From Methylomarinovum tepidoasis (GTDB lineage Bacteria > Pseudomonadota > Gammaproteobacteria > Methylococcales > Methylothermaceae): a DNA stretch of 64,000 nt. The first letter of the stretch is position 1. Each line of letters opens with the position of its first letter. Positions 25,475 through 36,699 of the stretch are shown here, one piece after another. Under the pieces are notes generated by a model. The model was given only the letters and a program-made list of their open reading frames with translations. It was not told the origin of the DNA and made no database searches. Made by a program: the position numbers and the translations under genes. Location of the stretch: assembly GCF_030294985.1 (NCBI RefSeq), contig NZ_AP024718.1, positions 2,123,001 through 2,187,000 on the forward strand, written 5' to 3'.

Positions 25475-26225
25475 GGCGGCGGCGCAGCTCGGCGAAGACC
25501 TCCACCGCGGGGGCCCCGGCCATTCCCAGGCGGGCCTGCAGCTCAGGATCGTCGGCACGCAGGAAGGGGTTGGTGGCCTTCTCCTCCCCCAGCAGGGACG
25601 GCACCGTCGGCAGGTCCTGCGCCCGCAGCGCCTCGACCCGGCGCACCCGCTCCAGCAACGGCGGATGGTCCGGTTCGATGGTGAGGGCGAAGCGGGCGTT
25701 CTTGAGGGTGTACTCGTGGGCGCAGCAGACCCGGGTCTGGTCCGGCAATCGCCGCAGCTTGCACAGCGAATCCCACATCTGCGCCGGGGTACCCTCGAAC
25801 AGACGCCCGCACCCCAGGGCGAACAGGGTGTCGCCGCAGAACAGCGCGGCGTCCGTCTCGAACCAGTAGGCGACGTGTCCCAGGGTGTGTCCTGGCACCT
25901 CCAGCACCCGGGCGCGGCGCTCCCCCAGCGCGAAGACATCCCCCTCCGCCAGTTGCACATCGATGCCGGGAATCCGCCGGGCATCCCCCCGGAAACCGAT
26001 CACCCGGCAGCCGGCCGCCTGCTTCAGGACCAGATTCGCCCCCACGTGGTCCCAGTGATGGTGGGTGTTGAGGACGTAGTCCAGGTTCCAGCCGCGTTGC
26101 CCCAGGGCCGCCAGCACCGGTTCCGCCTCCGCCGGGTCCACGACCGCGGTCTGACCGGATGCGTTCTCGTGCAGCAGATAAACGTAATTGTCGCTGAGAA
26201 CCGGAATCTGGACGATTTCCAGCAC
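25461..26225 (-). CDS. gloB: Hydroxyacylglutathione hydrolase (glyoxalase II)
   Basis: A 254-residue metallo-beta-lactamase-fold thioesterase. The dinuclear metal motif is THHHWDH60VG (His55, His57, Asp59, His60), with a further His in VPGHTLGHVAYW and an Asp in ALFCGDTLFALGCGRLFEG. The C-terminal helical domain has CCAHEYTLKNARFAL, which includes the substrate-binding region. It hydrolyses S-lactoylglutathione to lactate and glutathione in methylglyoxal detoxification. Its 5' end faces the mer promoter. Confidence 0.95.
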   Translation of the reverse strand: MLEIVQIPVLSDNYVYLLHENASGQTAVVDPAEAEPVLAALGQRGWNLDYVLNTHHHWDHVGANLVLKQAAGCRVIGFRGDARRIPGIDVQLAEGDVFALGERRARVLEVPGHTLGHVAYWFETDAALFCGDTLFALGCGRLFEGTPAQMWDSLCKLRRLPDQTRVCCAHEYTLKNARFALTIEPDHPPLLERVRRVEALRAQDLPTVPSLLGEEKATNPFLRADDPELQARLGMAGAPAVEVFAELRRRRDRF

Positions 26226-26249
26226 GGCTTGCCTCCATCGAAATTCTAC

Positions 26250-27958
<1,709 letters not shown>

Positions 27959-27970
27959 GAGGAACACGCC

Positions 27971-28663
27971 ATGAAAGACCGTCTCGCTCAGTTCTTCGGC
28001 ACCTTCGGCGCCGCCTGCTGCCTGGGCCTGCCGCTGGCGCTCAGCGCCGCCACCGCGGTGGGACTGGGATTTCTGCTCAACGACGTCTATCTGTATCCGC
28101 TGTTCACCGCCTTTTTGGCGCTGAGCCTGTGGCTGCTGTACCGCAACCGCCGCCGCCACGGCCACGGCGGCCCCTTCGGACTGGCCCTGGCCGGCGGCCT
28201 GTTGGCCGCTTTCGCCCTCTGGTTCACGGTGACCGGCCTGGCGCCGCAGAACGCCCTGGTGGTCGCAGGGCTGCTGGCGTTCGTCGCCGCCCAGGTCTGG
28301 GACTTCGTCCTCGCCCGCCGTGCGCCCGCCTGCGAGGCGGTGTGCGAGGCGGAGGAAAGTATCGATCCCCAGCGCCGCCGTCTCACCGGCGCAGCCATCA
28401 GCGTCGCCGCCGCCAGCGCTTTCTACGGCCTGGCCAAGTCGGTGGAACAATACGCCCCAGCGCCGGAAGAAAGCGAAATCGCCTGCTGGGGCATCAACGA
28501 CTGCAAGGGCACCACCGCCTGCGCCACCGCCTTCAACGCCTGCAAGGGGCAGAACGAATGCAAGGGGCGCGGTTATCTCTATGTCTCCCCACAGGAATGC
28601 GAAGCCCGCGGCGGGGTGCCCCTGGCGGAATCGGAGGGCGACCCGAAGCGACGCAAAAGCTGA
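27971..28663 (+). CDS. MerC-like membrane protein fused to a Cys-rich bufferin-like tail
   Basis: A 230-residue protein. Residues 1-115 hold four transmembrane helices with vicinal cysteines in FGAAC16C17LGLPL in the first helix, as in mercury importers of the MerC/MerT group. After a basic RRRLTGAAISVAAASAFYG segment (about 135-155), resembling a signal sequence or fifth helix, comes a tail with six spaced cysteines (172, 178, 184, 191, 197, 210) in the pattern C-x5-C-x5-C-x6-C-x5-C. Motifs such as NDCKGTTAC and NECKGRGY recall Cys-rich bufferin (DUF2282-like) metal-binding proteins. Mercury uptake and periplasmic metal buffering is the likely role; the fusion is inferred from one continuous frame. 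Confidence 0.7.
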   Translation: MKDRLAQFFGTFGAACCLGLPLALSAATAVGLGFLLNDVYLYPLFTAFLALSLWLLYRNRRRHGHGGPFGLALAGGLLAAFALWFTVTGLAPQNALVVAGLLAFVAAQVWDFVLARRAPACEAVCEAEESIDPQRRRLTGAAISVAAASAFYGLAKSVEQYAPAPEESEIACWGINDCKGTTACATAFNACKGQNECKGRGYLYVSPQECEARGGVPLAESEGDPKRRKS

Positions 28664-28678
28664 TACACTTGGGGGCCT

Positions 28679-29842
28679 ATGCGCCCCCTGCTGTGTCTCT
28701 GTCTCCTTCTGCTATCCTGGGCGGCAGTCGGCCGCCCCACCGCCCTGCTGCGTCTTTACACCCTCCCCGACGCCGCCCTGCTGGTGGTCGATTCCCAGGG
28801 GCGGGAAGTGCGCGCCTACCATCCCGACCGCCCCCTGATCCCCGCCTCGACCCTCAAGCTGCTGACCGCGCTGATGGCCCTGCAGACCTGGGGGCCGGAT
28901 CACCGCTTCACCACCGATTTCCTCCGCGGCGCCGACGGCCGCCTTTGGATTCGGGGCTACGGGGATCCCTGGCTGACCTCGGAGGAGCTGGATGGCATCG
29001 TCACCGAACTCAAGGCGGCCGGAATCGGGCGGATCGCCGGCATCGGCGTCGATGACGGTCATTTCGCCGGCCCGCTGACGGTGGACGGCCAGACGGAAAC
29101 CGACAATCCCTACGATGCCGCCCTGGGCGCGCTGGCGGTCAACTTCAACACCCTGCACGTAGAGAAGCGCGGCGGCCGCCTGAGCAGCGCCGAACCCCAG
29201 ACCCCCTTGACCCCGCTGGCCCGGCAGCTGGCCCGCCGCCTGCCCGACGGCCGCCACCGGATCAACCTCGGCCACCGCACCGACGCTGCCCGGTATTTCG
29301 CCGAAGTGCTGCGGGAGAAACTGCGCCAAAGGGAGATCGAGGTCACGGGAACCATCGTCCACACCCCGGTTCCGGACAATGCTAGGCTGATCGTCCGCCA
29401 CCGCAACCGCCATCCCCTGGACCGGATTGTGGCCGGCATGTTGAAATACTCCAACAATTTCATCGCCAACCAGCTGTTCCTGCTGCTGGGCGCGGAACGT
29501 TTCGGCCCGCCAGCGACGCTGGAGAAAGGCCGGCGCGCCGCCGCAGACTTCATCGGCGCCCGCTTCCACTGGCGCAACTGGCGGGTGCTCGAGGGCGCCG
29601 GCCTGTCGCGCCGCAACCGCCTCTCGGCCCGACAGCTGGTGGAGGTGCTGCAGCGCCTGCGCCCCTACGCCCGGCTGCTGCCACAGCGCATCCCCGGCAT
29701 CCGCGCCAAGACCGGCACCCTCAAAGGCGTCAGCAGTTATGCCGGCTACATCGACGGAGGCGACAAGACCTTCGCTCTCATCATCAACCAGACAGTCCCT
29801 TACGACCTGCGCCTGCGGGTGGCGGAAGCATTGCGGGATTGA
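28679..29842 (+). CDS. dacB: D-alanyl-D-alanine carboxypeptidase/endopeptidase (PBP4, S13 family)
   Basis: A 387-residue periplasmic penicillin-binding protein with a signal peptide (about 1-18). The three serine beta-lactamase/PBP motifs are present: S57TLK60 (nucleophile Ser57), S258NN and K344TG in IRAKTGTLKGVSSYAGY. It trims D-Ala or cuts peptide cross-links in peptidoglycan. E. coli DacB is near 477 residues with a large inserted domain; this one is shorter, so part of that insertion is reduced. It starts 15 bases after the mer fusion gene but is probably functionally unrelated. Confidence 0.9.
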   Translation: MRPLLCLCLLLLSWAAVGRPTALLRLYTLPDAALLVVDSQGREVRAYHPDRPLIPASTLKLLTALMALQTWGPDHRFTTDFLRGADGRLWIRGYGDPWLTSEELDGIVTELKAAGIGRIAGIGVDDGHFAGPLTVDGQTETDNPYDAALGALAVNFNTLHVEKRGGRLSSAEPQTPLTPLARQLARRLPDGRHRINLGHRTDAARYFAEVLREKLRQREIEVTGTIVHTPVPDNARLIVRHRNRHPLDRIVAGMLKYSNNFIANQLFLLLGAERFGPPATLEKGRRAAADFIGARFHWRNWRVLEGAGLSRRNRLSARQLVEVLQRLRPYARLLPQRIPGIRAKTGTLKGVSSYAGYIDGGDKTFALIINQTVPYDLRLRVAEALRD

Positions 29843-29880
29843 AGCCGTTCTCCCTGACCGGTGTCTCCCGGATGGATACG

Positions 29881-31683
29881 CTAGGGTGACGACAGCAGGG
29901 GAGGTTCGGGGGGCAAGTAGAGGTAGGAACCCTTGCGGATGTTGCCGAACCCCAGCTCCACCAAACCGCTGAACAATCCGCGCACGCTCCGCTGTAACAG
30001 CGATCCCCGGTCGAAGGGCAATGTCATCAGCCCGGCACCGGCTAGCGCCAGATCAACGCCGATGTTGATACCGCCGTAGAGGGGGCGTGACCAGAACACG
30101 TCATCGGTGAAGAAGAGAAAGGCCGAATCCTCACCGTTGGGCCGATACAAGGTTGAGGTCAGGGTATTGAACTCCTGCAGATAGACCCGCCACGCCGGAG
30201 CTTCGTGGTAGCGCTGGCGCAGGCGACCGTGACGGTAAGAAAGAAGAAGGCGGCGTTCCCGGACGGGATAATGCCTGGCCACCGCCAGAGCGGAACGGAA
30301 CGGAATGAAATCCCCCCGCGCCATCCGGACCTTCACCCCCAGCGTTCTCAGGGCTTCGGTGACGCAATTGCGGGACAACAGATCGTAGCGGTACAGCTGC
30401 CGCAGCGATGACCGCCAGTGTCGGTGGGCGCGCCGCACCTCCTCCAACCGGTGTCGCAGCTGTGACGATGGAACGGCCATAGTGACGACAAGAGGCGCCC
30501 GCAACGGCCTGTCCGGCAGCGCACCGATACCGAACAGGCGGATGGGGGTTCCGCTCACCAGAGCACGACTCAACTCGTGATAACGGTTGGCGGCGACCTC
30601 CAGCCCGGCATAGCGAACACCATCAACACCGCCATCCGTCAGCCTTTCCAGGACCGACACCAGATGCGCCCGCTCCCGCTGCAGCAGAGGCCGCCAAAAG
30701 GCGGGATCGGGATTGACCCGTTCTGGCGCCAGCGCCTGTGCATCGGGCTCGAAGCGGTCGAGAAAGGCCAGATAACCACTGTCACAGCTGCGGCTGACGG
30801 CGATCAGCCGGGCCAGCAGGATTGCCAGCGCGGCACCGCTGTCGGGCTGTGACGCCCGTACCAGACGGGCGATCCGCTCCTCCAGGGCGGCGTGGAACCC
30901 GCACAGGGCGGTGCGAACCCCGGGCGTGAGCCGGAATGCGGCCGCGATGGGCGTCTGCAGCACCCCTGGACGCAATGGACGGGCCTGACGCAATGCCTGC
31001 AGAGCGAGACGCAGGGTGAGCAGATCTTGATAGCGCTCAGAGAAGGCATAGGGGGCCGGCGGGACGAAATCCGGATCGTCGCTGACGAAGCGCGCCGCCT
31101 CCCAGGCAACCGGGCGCAACTGCCGCAGAGCGGTTTCGACCGCCCGAATACGGGCATCGAGAACGGCGGTTCCCAGATTCCGCGCCAGCCGTGCCAGCAC
31201 CGGTTCGCGCACTGGCGGCGGCCGATCGGCCCCGGCCAACGCGTCGAAGAACAATCCCGCCCCGGCCAGATCGAGGGGAACCGGCTGACCGCCGGCCATC
31301 GCGGTCAGCCAGACCGCTTCCTGCGCCAGCAGCCCCGCCAGCCCAAACTGCAGTCGCTGGATCTGGTAACGGCTTTCGAAACGTTCACGCAGACGCGCAA
31401 ACGCATCGGGCGCGACCGTCAGCCACGAGGCGTGGATATCACGGTTCTCCAGAAACCGGTAGCGGTATTCGAAATCCCGGACACTGTCCCGGTGCAGACG
31501 GATCAGTCCACCATCATGGTGCTGGAAATGATAGACGGCATCGTCAAACTGAACCGCCACATGACCACCACTGGCATTGCCTTCGGCGGCCACGATATAA
31601 AGGTAGCCGAGCTGCGACTGCCGCTCCTCAGTCAGGGCGGTGAGCGGCAACCACAGAAGCCACCACAACAGACGGACGGTCAT
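29881..31683 (-). CDS. DUF4105-like exported protein
   Basis: A 600-residue protein with a signal peptide (about 1-18). Near the N-terminus is GNASGGH41VAVQFDDAVYHF and near residue 440 YDLLSRNC440VTEALRTLG. A His in the first and Cys in the second block fit a circularly permuted papain-like (NlpC/P60-type) fold, as seen in DUF4105 proteins. It may therefore be a periplasmic amidase or peptidase, but this is inference. The large middle part (about 100-400) is helical and unrecognised. A small lipoprotein gene lies 12 bases upstream on the same strand. Confidence 0.65.
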   Translation of the reverse strand: MTVRLLWWLLWLPLTALTEERQSQLGYLYIVAAEGNASGGHVAVQFDDAVYHFQHHDGGLIRLHRDSVRDFEYRYRFLENRDIHASWLTVAPDAFARLRERFESRYQIQRLQFGLAGLLAQEAVWLTAMAGGQPVPLDLAGAGLFFDALAGADRPPPVREPVLARLARNLGTAVLDARIRAVETALRQLRPVAWEAARFVSDDPDFVPPAPYAFSERYQDLLTLRLALQALRQARPLRPGVLQTPIAAAFRLTPGVRTALCGFHAALEERIARLVRASQPDSGAALAILLARLIAVSRSCDSGYLAFLDRFEPDAQALAPERVNPDPAFWRPLLQRERAHLVSVLERLTDGGVDGVRYAGLEVAANRYHELSRALVSGTPIRLFGIGALPDRPLRAPLVVTMAVPSSQLRHRLEEVRRAHRHWRSSLRQLYRYDLLSRNCVTEALRTLGVKVRMARGDFIPFRSALAVARHYPVRERRLLLSYRHGRLRQRYHEAPAWRVYLQEFNTLTSTLYRPNGEDSAFLFFTDDVFWSRPLYGGINIGVDLALAGAGLMTLPFDRGSLLQRSVRGLFSGLVELGFGNIRKGSYLYLPPEPPLLSSP

Positions 31684-31695
31684 TCCGCCCGGCCG

Positions 31696-32151
31696 TCAAT
31701 CCCCTTCCCTGACGTACACCTTGCCCTGGTAACCCTTGTCGATGTCCTGGATCTTGGCATAATCATCGCCGGCCAGATTCTTTTTGAAGGTTTCATATTC
31801 GATCCCCTCGAGACCGGCCTTGCGAAGCCCTTGACCGATACCATAGAAAGTCGCTGGATGATTCTCCCAGTCGGGAATGCCGATCCGTGCGGCGATCTCC
31901 GCAAGCCCTTTGCGGAAACGTTCGATGTCCGTCTCCTTCGCGGTGGAACGAACATAGGCCGAGGTGTAGTCAGCCACCTCCTCCTGATATTTTTTCTCCT
32001 TCGCCGGAGACGAGCTGTCGCTGCTCCAGGAAAAGGGACTGGAAACGCTCTTGGAAAACACCTTGCTGCTTTCGGAGAAGGAACAGGCGGTCAACAGCAG
32101 CAACAGAACCGCCAGCGGAACCCAGGCGCGCGTTACGACAGGCATGGCCAC
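31696..32151 (-). CDS. Putative lipoprotein
   Basis: A 151-residue protein with a lipoprotein signal (LLLLLTAC23), a Ser-rich linker and a mainly helical C-terminal domain (RFRKGLAEIAARIGIPDW, FYGIGQGLRKAGLEGI). No family is recognised with certainty. It is 12 bases upstream of the DUF4105-like gene and probably cotranscribed, so both are likely envelope proteins. Confidence 0.7.
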   Translation of the reverse strand: MAMPVVTRAWVPLAVLLLLLTACSFSESSKVFSKSVSSPFSWSSDSSSPAKEKKYQEEVADYTSAYVRSTAKETDIERFRKGLAEIAARIGIPDWENHPATFYGIGQGLRKAGLEGIEYETFKKNLAGDDYAKIQDIDKGYQGKVYVREGD

Positions 32152-32285
32152 TCCCTGAAAGTTAAGAAAAAGCCTATCTATGATACCCGTCCAAACACCG
32201 ACAGCACCATTTGGATGACGGTAAAAACCGCTTTCGTTCCTTCTTTTTACGTATACTCAAGGACAGATTCGAACTTTTTCCCGAT

Positions 32286-33050
32286 ATGGCCAATTTCAAG
32301 ACCCACCTCGGCGCCGCCACCCTGATCAGCGGCGCGGCAGCGACCACGGTCGCCGATATCGGCCTGGTGGATGCCCACCAAGCCCCGCTCCTGTTCGCAC
32401 TTGGGGTTTTGGGCGGGCTGCTACCGGACATCGACGCCGACAACTCCACGCCGGTGCGACTGGTCTTCACCCTGCTGGGACTGGCGGCAGCCTTTGAGGC
32501 CGTCTTCTACATGCTGGAACATTACCGCTTCAGCATCAGCGAGCTGTGCGTCCTGGCGGCCGCCGTCTTCGCCGCCGTCCGTTATCTCGTCTTCGAGCTG
32601 TTCCTGCGCCTGACCGAACACCGCGGCGTGTTCCATTCGCTACTGGCGGTCGTCTTCTTCACGCTCCTGACCACCAGCCTCTCCTACCACTTCACCAGTG
32701 CTTCCCCGCGTCTGGCCTGGCTGCAGGGGCTGTTCGTCGGGCTGGGCTACTGCGTCCACCTGACCCTGGACGAGCTGTTCAGCGTCGATCTGCTCGGCGG
32801 GCGCCTGAAGCGTTCCTTCGGCACCGCCCTCAAGCCCTTTGGCCGGGATCTCAAGGCCACCCTGGCGATGGGGGCGCTGACCGTGGCGCTCGCCAACACC
32901 CTGCCGAATCCACAGATCCTGACGAACCTCTTGAGCCGGGAAACCCTGATCGAGCCGGTCCAGGAAAAATTATGGCCCGCCCGGGGCCGCTGGTTCGCCC
33001 AATGGCGCCACCCGCGGCCCCGGACGGGCCGTCTGTTGGTTCTGGAATGA
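32286..33050 (+). CDS. YdjM/LexA-regulated type membrane-bound metal-dependent hydrolase
   Basis: A 254-residue membrane protein. It has an N-terminal NFKTHLGAATLISG, an acidic GLLPDIDADNS motif, EHRGVFHSLLAV and GYCVHLTLDELF. The conserved Asp/His residues between transmembrane helices match the YdjM (DUF457) family of inner-membrane metal-dependent hydrolases. ATG 32286 was chosen because the conserved N-terminus begins there; no strong ribosome-binding site is visible. The substrate is unknown. The last 50 residues are cytoplasmic and basic. Confidence 0.78.
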   Translation: MANFKTHLGAATLISGAAATTVADIGLVDAHQAPLLFALGVLGGLLPDIDADNSTPVRLVFTLLGLAAAFEAVFYMLEHYRFSISELCVLAAAVFAAVRYLVFELFLRLTEHRGVFHSLLAVVFFTLLTTSLSYHFTSASPRLAWLQGLFVGLGYCVHLTLDELFSVDLLGGRLKRSFGTALKPFGRDLKATLAMGALTVALANTLPNPQILTNLLSRETLIEPVQEKLWPARGRWFAQWRHPRPRTGRLLVLE

Positions 33051-33065
33051 GCCGTTTCTGCGCCG

Positions 33066-34064
33066 TTACGCCAGGGTCAGCACGACCTTGCCGATAGGAT
33101 GCCGTTTTTCCAGGTATTCCTGGGCGGCGGCCGCTTCCTCCAGCGGGAAGGTCCTGGCCACCTGCACCTTGAGCCGGCCCTGATCGAACAGTTCGGCGGC
33201 GCTGGCGAGGATGTGGCCCTGGTGCTTTTCCCATTCCGGCAGTTCCAGCAGCACCGGCGTCAGCATCATTTCCAGGGAGATGCGCAGATTGCGGATCCGG
33301 GCGTCAGTCCAGTCGATGTCGGGAGGCGGCAGCAGGATGGTGACCAGATCGCCGTACACCCTGGCGGCGGCGCAGCACTGGCGGAACACGTCATCGCCCA
33401 GGGTGTCGAAAGCGACATCGACCCCTTCTCCCCCGGTCCAGGACCGGACCGCCTCGACCACGTCTTCGCTGCGGTAGCAAATCACCCGCTCGGCCCCCAG
33501 TTCCGCTACGAAACGGGCCTTGTCGTCGCTGCTGACCGAGCTCGCCACCCGGGCGCCGACGATCCTGGCCAGCTGGATGGCCATGTGGCCGACCCCACCG
33601 GCGCCGCCGGGAACCAGCACCGTCTGGCCGTTCTGCAAACGGGCCCGGTCGTAGAGGGCCTCCCAGGCGGTGATGAGCACTAAGGGGGCGGCGGCGGCAT
33701 GAACGAAGTCCAGGGATTTCGGCTTGTGGGCCACCAGGGCTTCGTCCACCACGGCATACTCGGCATAGGTGCCCTGGCGGCCGTTGAAGCCGGGCTGGCA
33801 GAAATAGACTTCGTCCCCGGGCTTGAAGCGCGCCACGCCCGCCCCCACCTCGGTGACGACGCCGGCCCCGTCGCAACCGAGGATCGCCGGTTTCGTCACC
33901 GGAAAGCGGTCCAGGTCGTTGCGCATCTTGTAGTCGATGGGGTTGACCCCCACCGCCCGGATCTCCACCAGCACCTGATCGTCCCGTTCGATCCGGGGCC
34001 TGGGCATTTCCACCAGCTGCAGGACATTCGGGCCTCCGGCCCGTTCGGTCACGATCGCTTTCAT
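33066..34064 (-). CDS. Zinc-type alcohol dehydrogenase-like / quinone oxidoreductase
   Basis: A 332-residue medium-chain dehydrogenase/reductase. The N-terminal GroES-like domain has VEIRAVGVNPIDYKMR and CDGAGVVTEVGAGV. The Rossmann fold has VLVPGGAGGVGHMAIQLAR, the NADPH motif. No structural zinc cysteine cluster is seen, so it belongs to the zinc-independent quinone reductase (QOR) branch. It reduces quinones or enones with NADPH. The cupin gene lies 16 bases upstream on the same strand. Confidence 0.85.
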   Translation of the reverse strand: MKAIVTERAGGPNVLQLVEMPRPRIERDDQVLVEIRAVGVNPIDYKMRNDLDRFPVTKPAILGCDGAGVVTEVGAGVARFKPGDEVYFCQPGFNGRQGTYAEYAVVDEALVAHKPKSLDFVHAAAAPLVLITAWEALYDRARLQNGQTVLVPGGAGGVGHMAIQLARIVGARVASSVSSDDKARFVAELGAERVICYRSEDVVEAVRSWTGGEGVDVAFDTLGDDVFRQCCAAARVYGDLVTILLPPPDIDWTDARIRNLRISLEMMLTPVLLELPEWEKHQGHILASAAELFDQGRLKVQVARTFPLEEAAAAQEYLEKRHPIGKVVLTLA

Positions 34065-34080
34065 GCTCGCCTCCCGTATT

Positions 34081-34365
34081 TCACTTTTTCCGGTAACCGT
34101 AAAGCCAGCGGGCGGTGGTGGTGCCGACGTTGCGGGCCGAATGCACCGCCCCGGCGGGGATGAACAGCTCTTCCCCCGGCTGGGGATGATACACCTTGCC
34201 GGCGATCTCGAATTCCATCTCTCCTTCCAGCACCATCACCAGCTCGTCCACGGCGTGGACGAAGTCCTCCCAGCGCTGCCTTGGGGGATCGACCCACAGA
34301 TCGCAGCTGAAACCGCGAGCATGCCAGTCGCGGCAGACGGTTTCCATCTTGCGCTCGATGTCCAT
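34081..34365 (-). CDS. Small cupin-domain protein
   Basis: A 94-residue single-domain cupin. The barrel motifs are visible: VDELVMVLEGEMEFEIAG and PGEELFIPAGAVHSARN (PAGxxH), with one predicted metal His. Two ATGs lie six bases apart (34371, 34365); the second is preferred because GGAGGG sits at normal distance. The start region overlaps or abuts the glutaredoxin-like stop. Function unknown. Confidence 0.75.
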   Translation of the reverse strand: MDIERKMETVCRDWHARGFSCDLWVDPPRQRWEDFVHAVDELVMVLEGEMEFEIAGKVYHPQPGEELFIPAGAVHSARNVGTTTARWLYGYRKK

Positions 34366-34367
34366 CG

Positions 34368-34601
34368 TCATCCCTCCGCGTCGATGAAATTCCGAACCGT
34401 GGCCAGATCGAACGGCCACCCCAGTTCCCGATCCTGCATTCTGTCGACCAGGACCGGAATCCGAACGCCGTAGCGCGCCGTCAGGTCGGCGTCAGCGGTG
34501 ATGTCGATCTTGTCGAAGTCGCATCCGGCCTGCTTAAGCAACGCCTCGGCCTGCTCGCACAGGTGGCAGGCGGCGGTGCCGTACAATACCCAGCGCCTCA
34601 C
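34368..34601 (-). CDS. Glutaredoxin-family protein
   Basis: A 77-residue thioredoxin-fold protein with the dithiol motif AC12HLC15EQA close to the N-terminus and the cis-proline segment VRIPVLVD. It resembles DUF836/NrdH-like small glutaredoxins. It overlaps the recQ stop by four bases, so the recQ, glutaredoxin-like and cupin genes are likely transcribed together. Confidence 0.85.
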   Translation of the reverse strand: MRRWVLYGTAACHLCEQAEALLKQAGCDFDKIDITADADLTARYGVRIPVLVDRMQDRELGWPFDLATVRNFIDAEG

Positions 34602-36403
34602 GCCGCCACCTCGTGGTCGCGGATCACCGCCAGAATGGCCGTCCCGTACCGTTCCCGTTTGGCGTCGCCGATGCCCACCACCTCCAGCAGCGCGTCGGGA
34701 TCCCGGGGGCGACGCTCGACCAAGTCGGCGAGGGTGGCGTCACTGAAGATGATGTAGGGCGGCACCTGCTGCGCTTCCGCCAGCCGCCGGCGCAGCGCCC
34801 GCAACGCCGCCCACAGGCGCCTGCCGTCCTCATCCTCCGGCATTCCGGCCGAACGGCGGTCCTTTGTGGCCGCGGCCTTCCTCACCTGGGGATCGTGGCG
34901 CAGCCGCAGGGTTTCCTCCCCTCGCAGCAGCGGGCGGCATTTTTCCGTCAGGCGCAGGCCGCCGTGTCCCGCCATGTCCACGGCCAGGTAACCGGCGGCG
35001 GTGAGCTGGCGGAACACCGACTTCCACTGGGCGGCGCTGAGATGCCCGCCGATGCCGAAGGTGGACACCCGGTCGTGGCCGAACTGGCGGATGCGCTCGC
35101 CGGCCTGCCCCCGCAGCACGTCGATGAGGTAGTTGACGCCGAAGCGCTGGCCGGTGCGATAGACGCACGACAGGGCCATGCGGGCCTCACAGGTCGCCTC
35201 CCAGACGGCCGGCGGCTCCAGGCAGGTGTCGCAGTTGCCGCAGGGTTCGGCCAGGGTTTCGCCGAAATAGCGCAGCAGCACCTGACGGCGGCATTCGGTG
35301 GTTTCGCAGTACCCGAGCAGGGCCTCGAGCTTGTGGTGCTCGATGCGCTTGACGCGCGCGTCGGCCTGGGACTGAGCCAGCAACTGGCGCACCATGACCA
35401 CGTCCTGGAGGCCGTAGAGCATCCAGGCTTCCGCCGGCAGCCCGTCGCGCCCGGCGCGGCCGGTTTCCTGATAATACGCCTCCAGGCTCTTGGGCAGGTC
35501 CAGATGGGCGACGAAACGCACGTCGGGCTTGTCGATGCCCATGCCGAAGGCCACCGTGGCCACCATCACCACCGCCTCCTCATGGAGGAAACGCTGCTGG
35601 TGGGCCGCCCGCGTTTCCGCCGCCAGACCGGCATGGTAGGGCAGCGCCGCAAATCCCGCCTGTTGCAGGAAACGGGCGGTGTCCTCGACCCGTTTGCGCG
35701 ACAGGCAATAGACGATGCCGGCCTCGCCGCGGTGGCCCTCCAGAAAGGTCAGCAATTGTTTGCGTGGCGCGGCCTTGGGGGCGACCCGATAGCGGATGTT
35801 GGGACGATCGAAACTGGCGGCGAACACCCGCGCTTCCTTCAGCCGCAGGCGTTCCAGGATCTCGCCGCGGGTGGCGGCGTCGGCGGTGGCGGTCAGGGCG
35901 ATGCGCGGCACGCCGGGAAAACGCTCGGCCAGCACCGCCAGCTGCAGGTACTCGGGACGGAAATCGTGGCCCCACTGGGATACGCAGTGGGCCTCGTCGA
36001 TGGCCAGCAGCGCCAGGGGGATGCGGGCCAGTTTGTCCAGAAACGCCTCGCTGCAGAGCCGCTCGGGGGCGACGTAGACCAAATCGTATTCCCCCCGCAG
36101 CAGCCGTTGTTCCCGCGCGCGGATCTCCTCCCGTGGCAGGCTGGAATTGATGAAGGCGGCCTTGACGCCGAGCTGTTCCAGGGCGCTGACCTGATCCTGC
36201 ATCAAGGCGATCAGGGGCGAGACCACCACCGCGGTGCCGGGGCGCAACAGGGCCGGAATCTGATAGCACAGGGACTTGCCGCCGCCGGTGGGCATCAGCA
36301 CCAGAGCATCGCCGCCACCGGCCACGTGGTCGATGATCTCACGCTGGTGGCCGCGGAATTGCTGATAGCCGAAGACATGCTGGAGGAGGTGTTCGGGGGA
36401 CAT
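34598..36403 (-). CDS. recQ: ATP-dependent DNA helicase RecQ
   Basis: A 601-residue superfamily 2 helicase. Motif 0 is [14 protein letters not shown], Walker A is [20 protein letters not shown] is in [21 protein letters not shown], and motif VI is [11 protein letters not shown]. The RQC zinc site follows ([18 protein letters not shown]), and the C-terminus holds an HRDC domain ([20 protein letters not shown]). It unwinds 3'-5' in recombination and repair. ATG 36403 ([11 protein letters not shown]) was preferred over GTG 36418 because it matches the usual RecQ N-terminus; neither has a good ribosome-binding site. Confidence 0.95.
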   Translation of the reverse strand: MSPEHLLQHVFGYQQFRGHQREIIDHVAGGGDALVLMPTGGGKSLCYQIPALLRPGTAVVVSPLIALMQDQVSALEQLGVKAAFINSSLPREEIRAREQRLLRGEYDLVYVAPERLCSEAFLDKLARIPLALLAIDEAHCVSQWGHDFRPEYLQLAVLAERFPGVPRIALTATADAATRGEILERLRLKEARVFAASFDRPNIRYRVAPKAAPRKQLLTFLEGHRGEAGIVYCLSRKRVEDTARFLQQAGFAALPYHAGLAAETRAAHQQRFLHEEAVVMVATVAFGMGIDKPDVRFVAHLDLPKSLEAYYQETGRAGRDGLPAEAWMLYGLQDVVMVRQLLAQSQADARVKRIEHHKLEALLGYCETTECRRQVLLRYFGETLAEPCGNCDTCLEPPAVWEATCEARMALSCVYRTGQRFGVNYLIDVLRGQAGERIRQFGHDRVSTFGIGGHLSAAQWKSVFRQLTAAGYLAVDMAGHGGLRLTEKCRPLLRGEETLRLRHDPQVRKAAATKDRRSAGMPEDEDGRRLWAALRALRRRLAEAQQVPPYIIFSDATLADLVERRPRDPDALLEVVGIGDAKRERYGTAILAVIRDHEVAA

Positions 36404-36417
36404 GACAACCAACGTCA

Positions 36418-36525
36418 CTAGGACATCGCCCGGCGCACGGCGCGCACATCATAATCCGGATCGATCAGATCCTGTCCCTTCAGGCGCTTCATCGGTTCAT
36501 CATCAAGAACAGTGTTGGTTCCCAT
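36418..36525 (-). CDS. Small ORF upstream of recQ
   Basis: A 35-codon ORF on the reverse strand ending TAG 36420-36418, with ATG 36525 preceded by GAGGTG at good spacing. The peptide begins [12 protein letters not shown] and ends VRAVRRAMS. The frame is open back to a GTG at 36597 (59 codons) with AGAGGAAG before it. No family is recognised. Its stop region abuts the recQ start, so it could be a leader or an antitoxin remnant. Speculative. Confidence 0.3.
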   Translation of the reverse strand: MGTNTVLDDEPMKRLKGQDLIDPDYDVRAVRRAMS

Positions 36526-36699
36526 CGTACACCTCAAGATGCGTATCTTGACGCTACCCGTCACGCCGGTGATGACGATGACTTTGTGTTTCTGCACTAT
36601 GACCGCTTCCTCTTATACTGGCATCATGATGCCTTAAACCTGCAACAAGACCAACACGGTTGCCTTTGCATCCTGGTAAAACCATTGAGGAGATATGTC

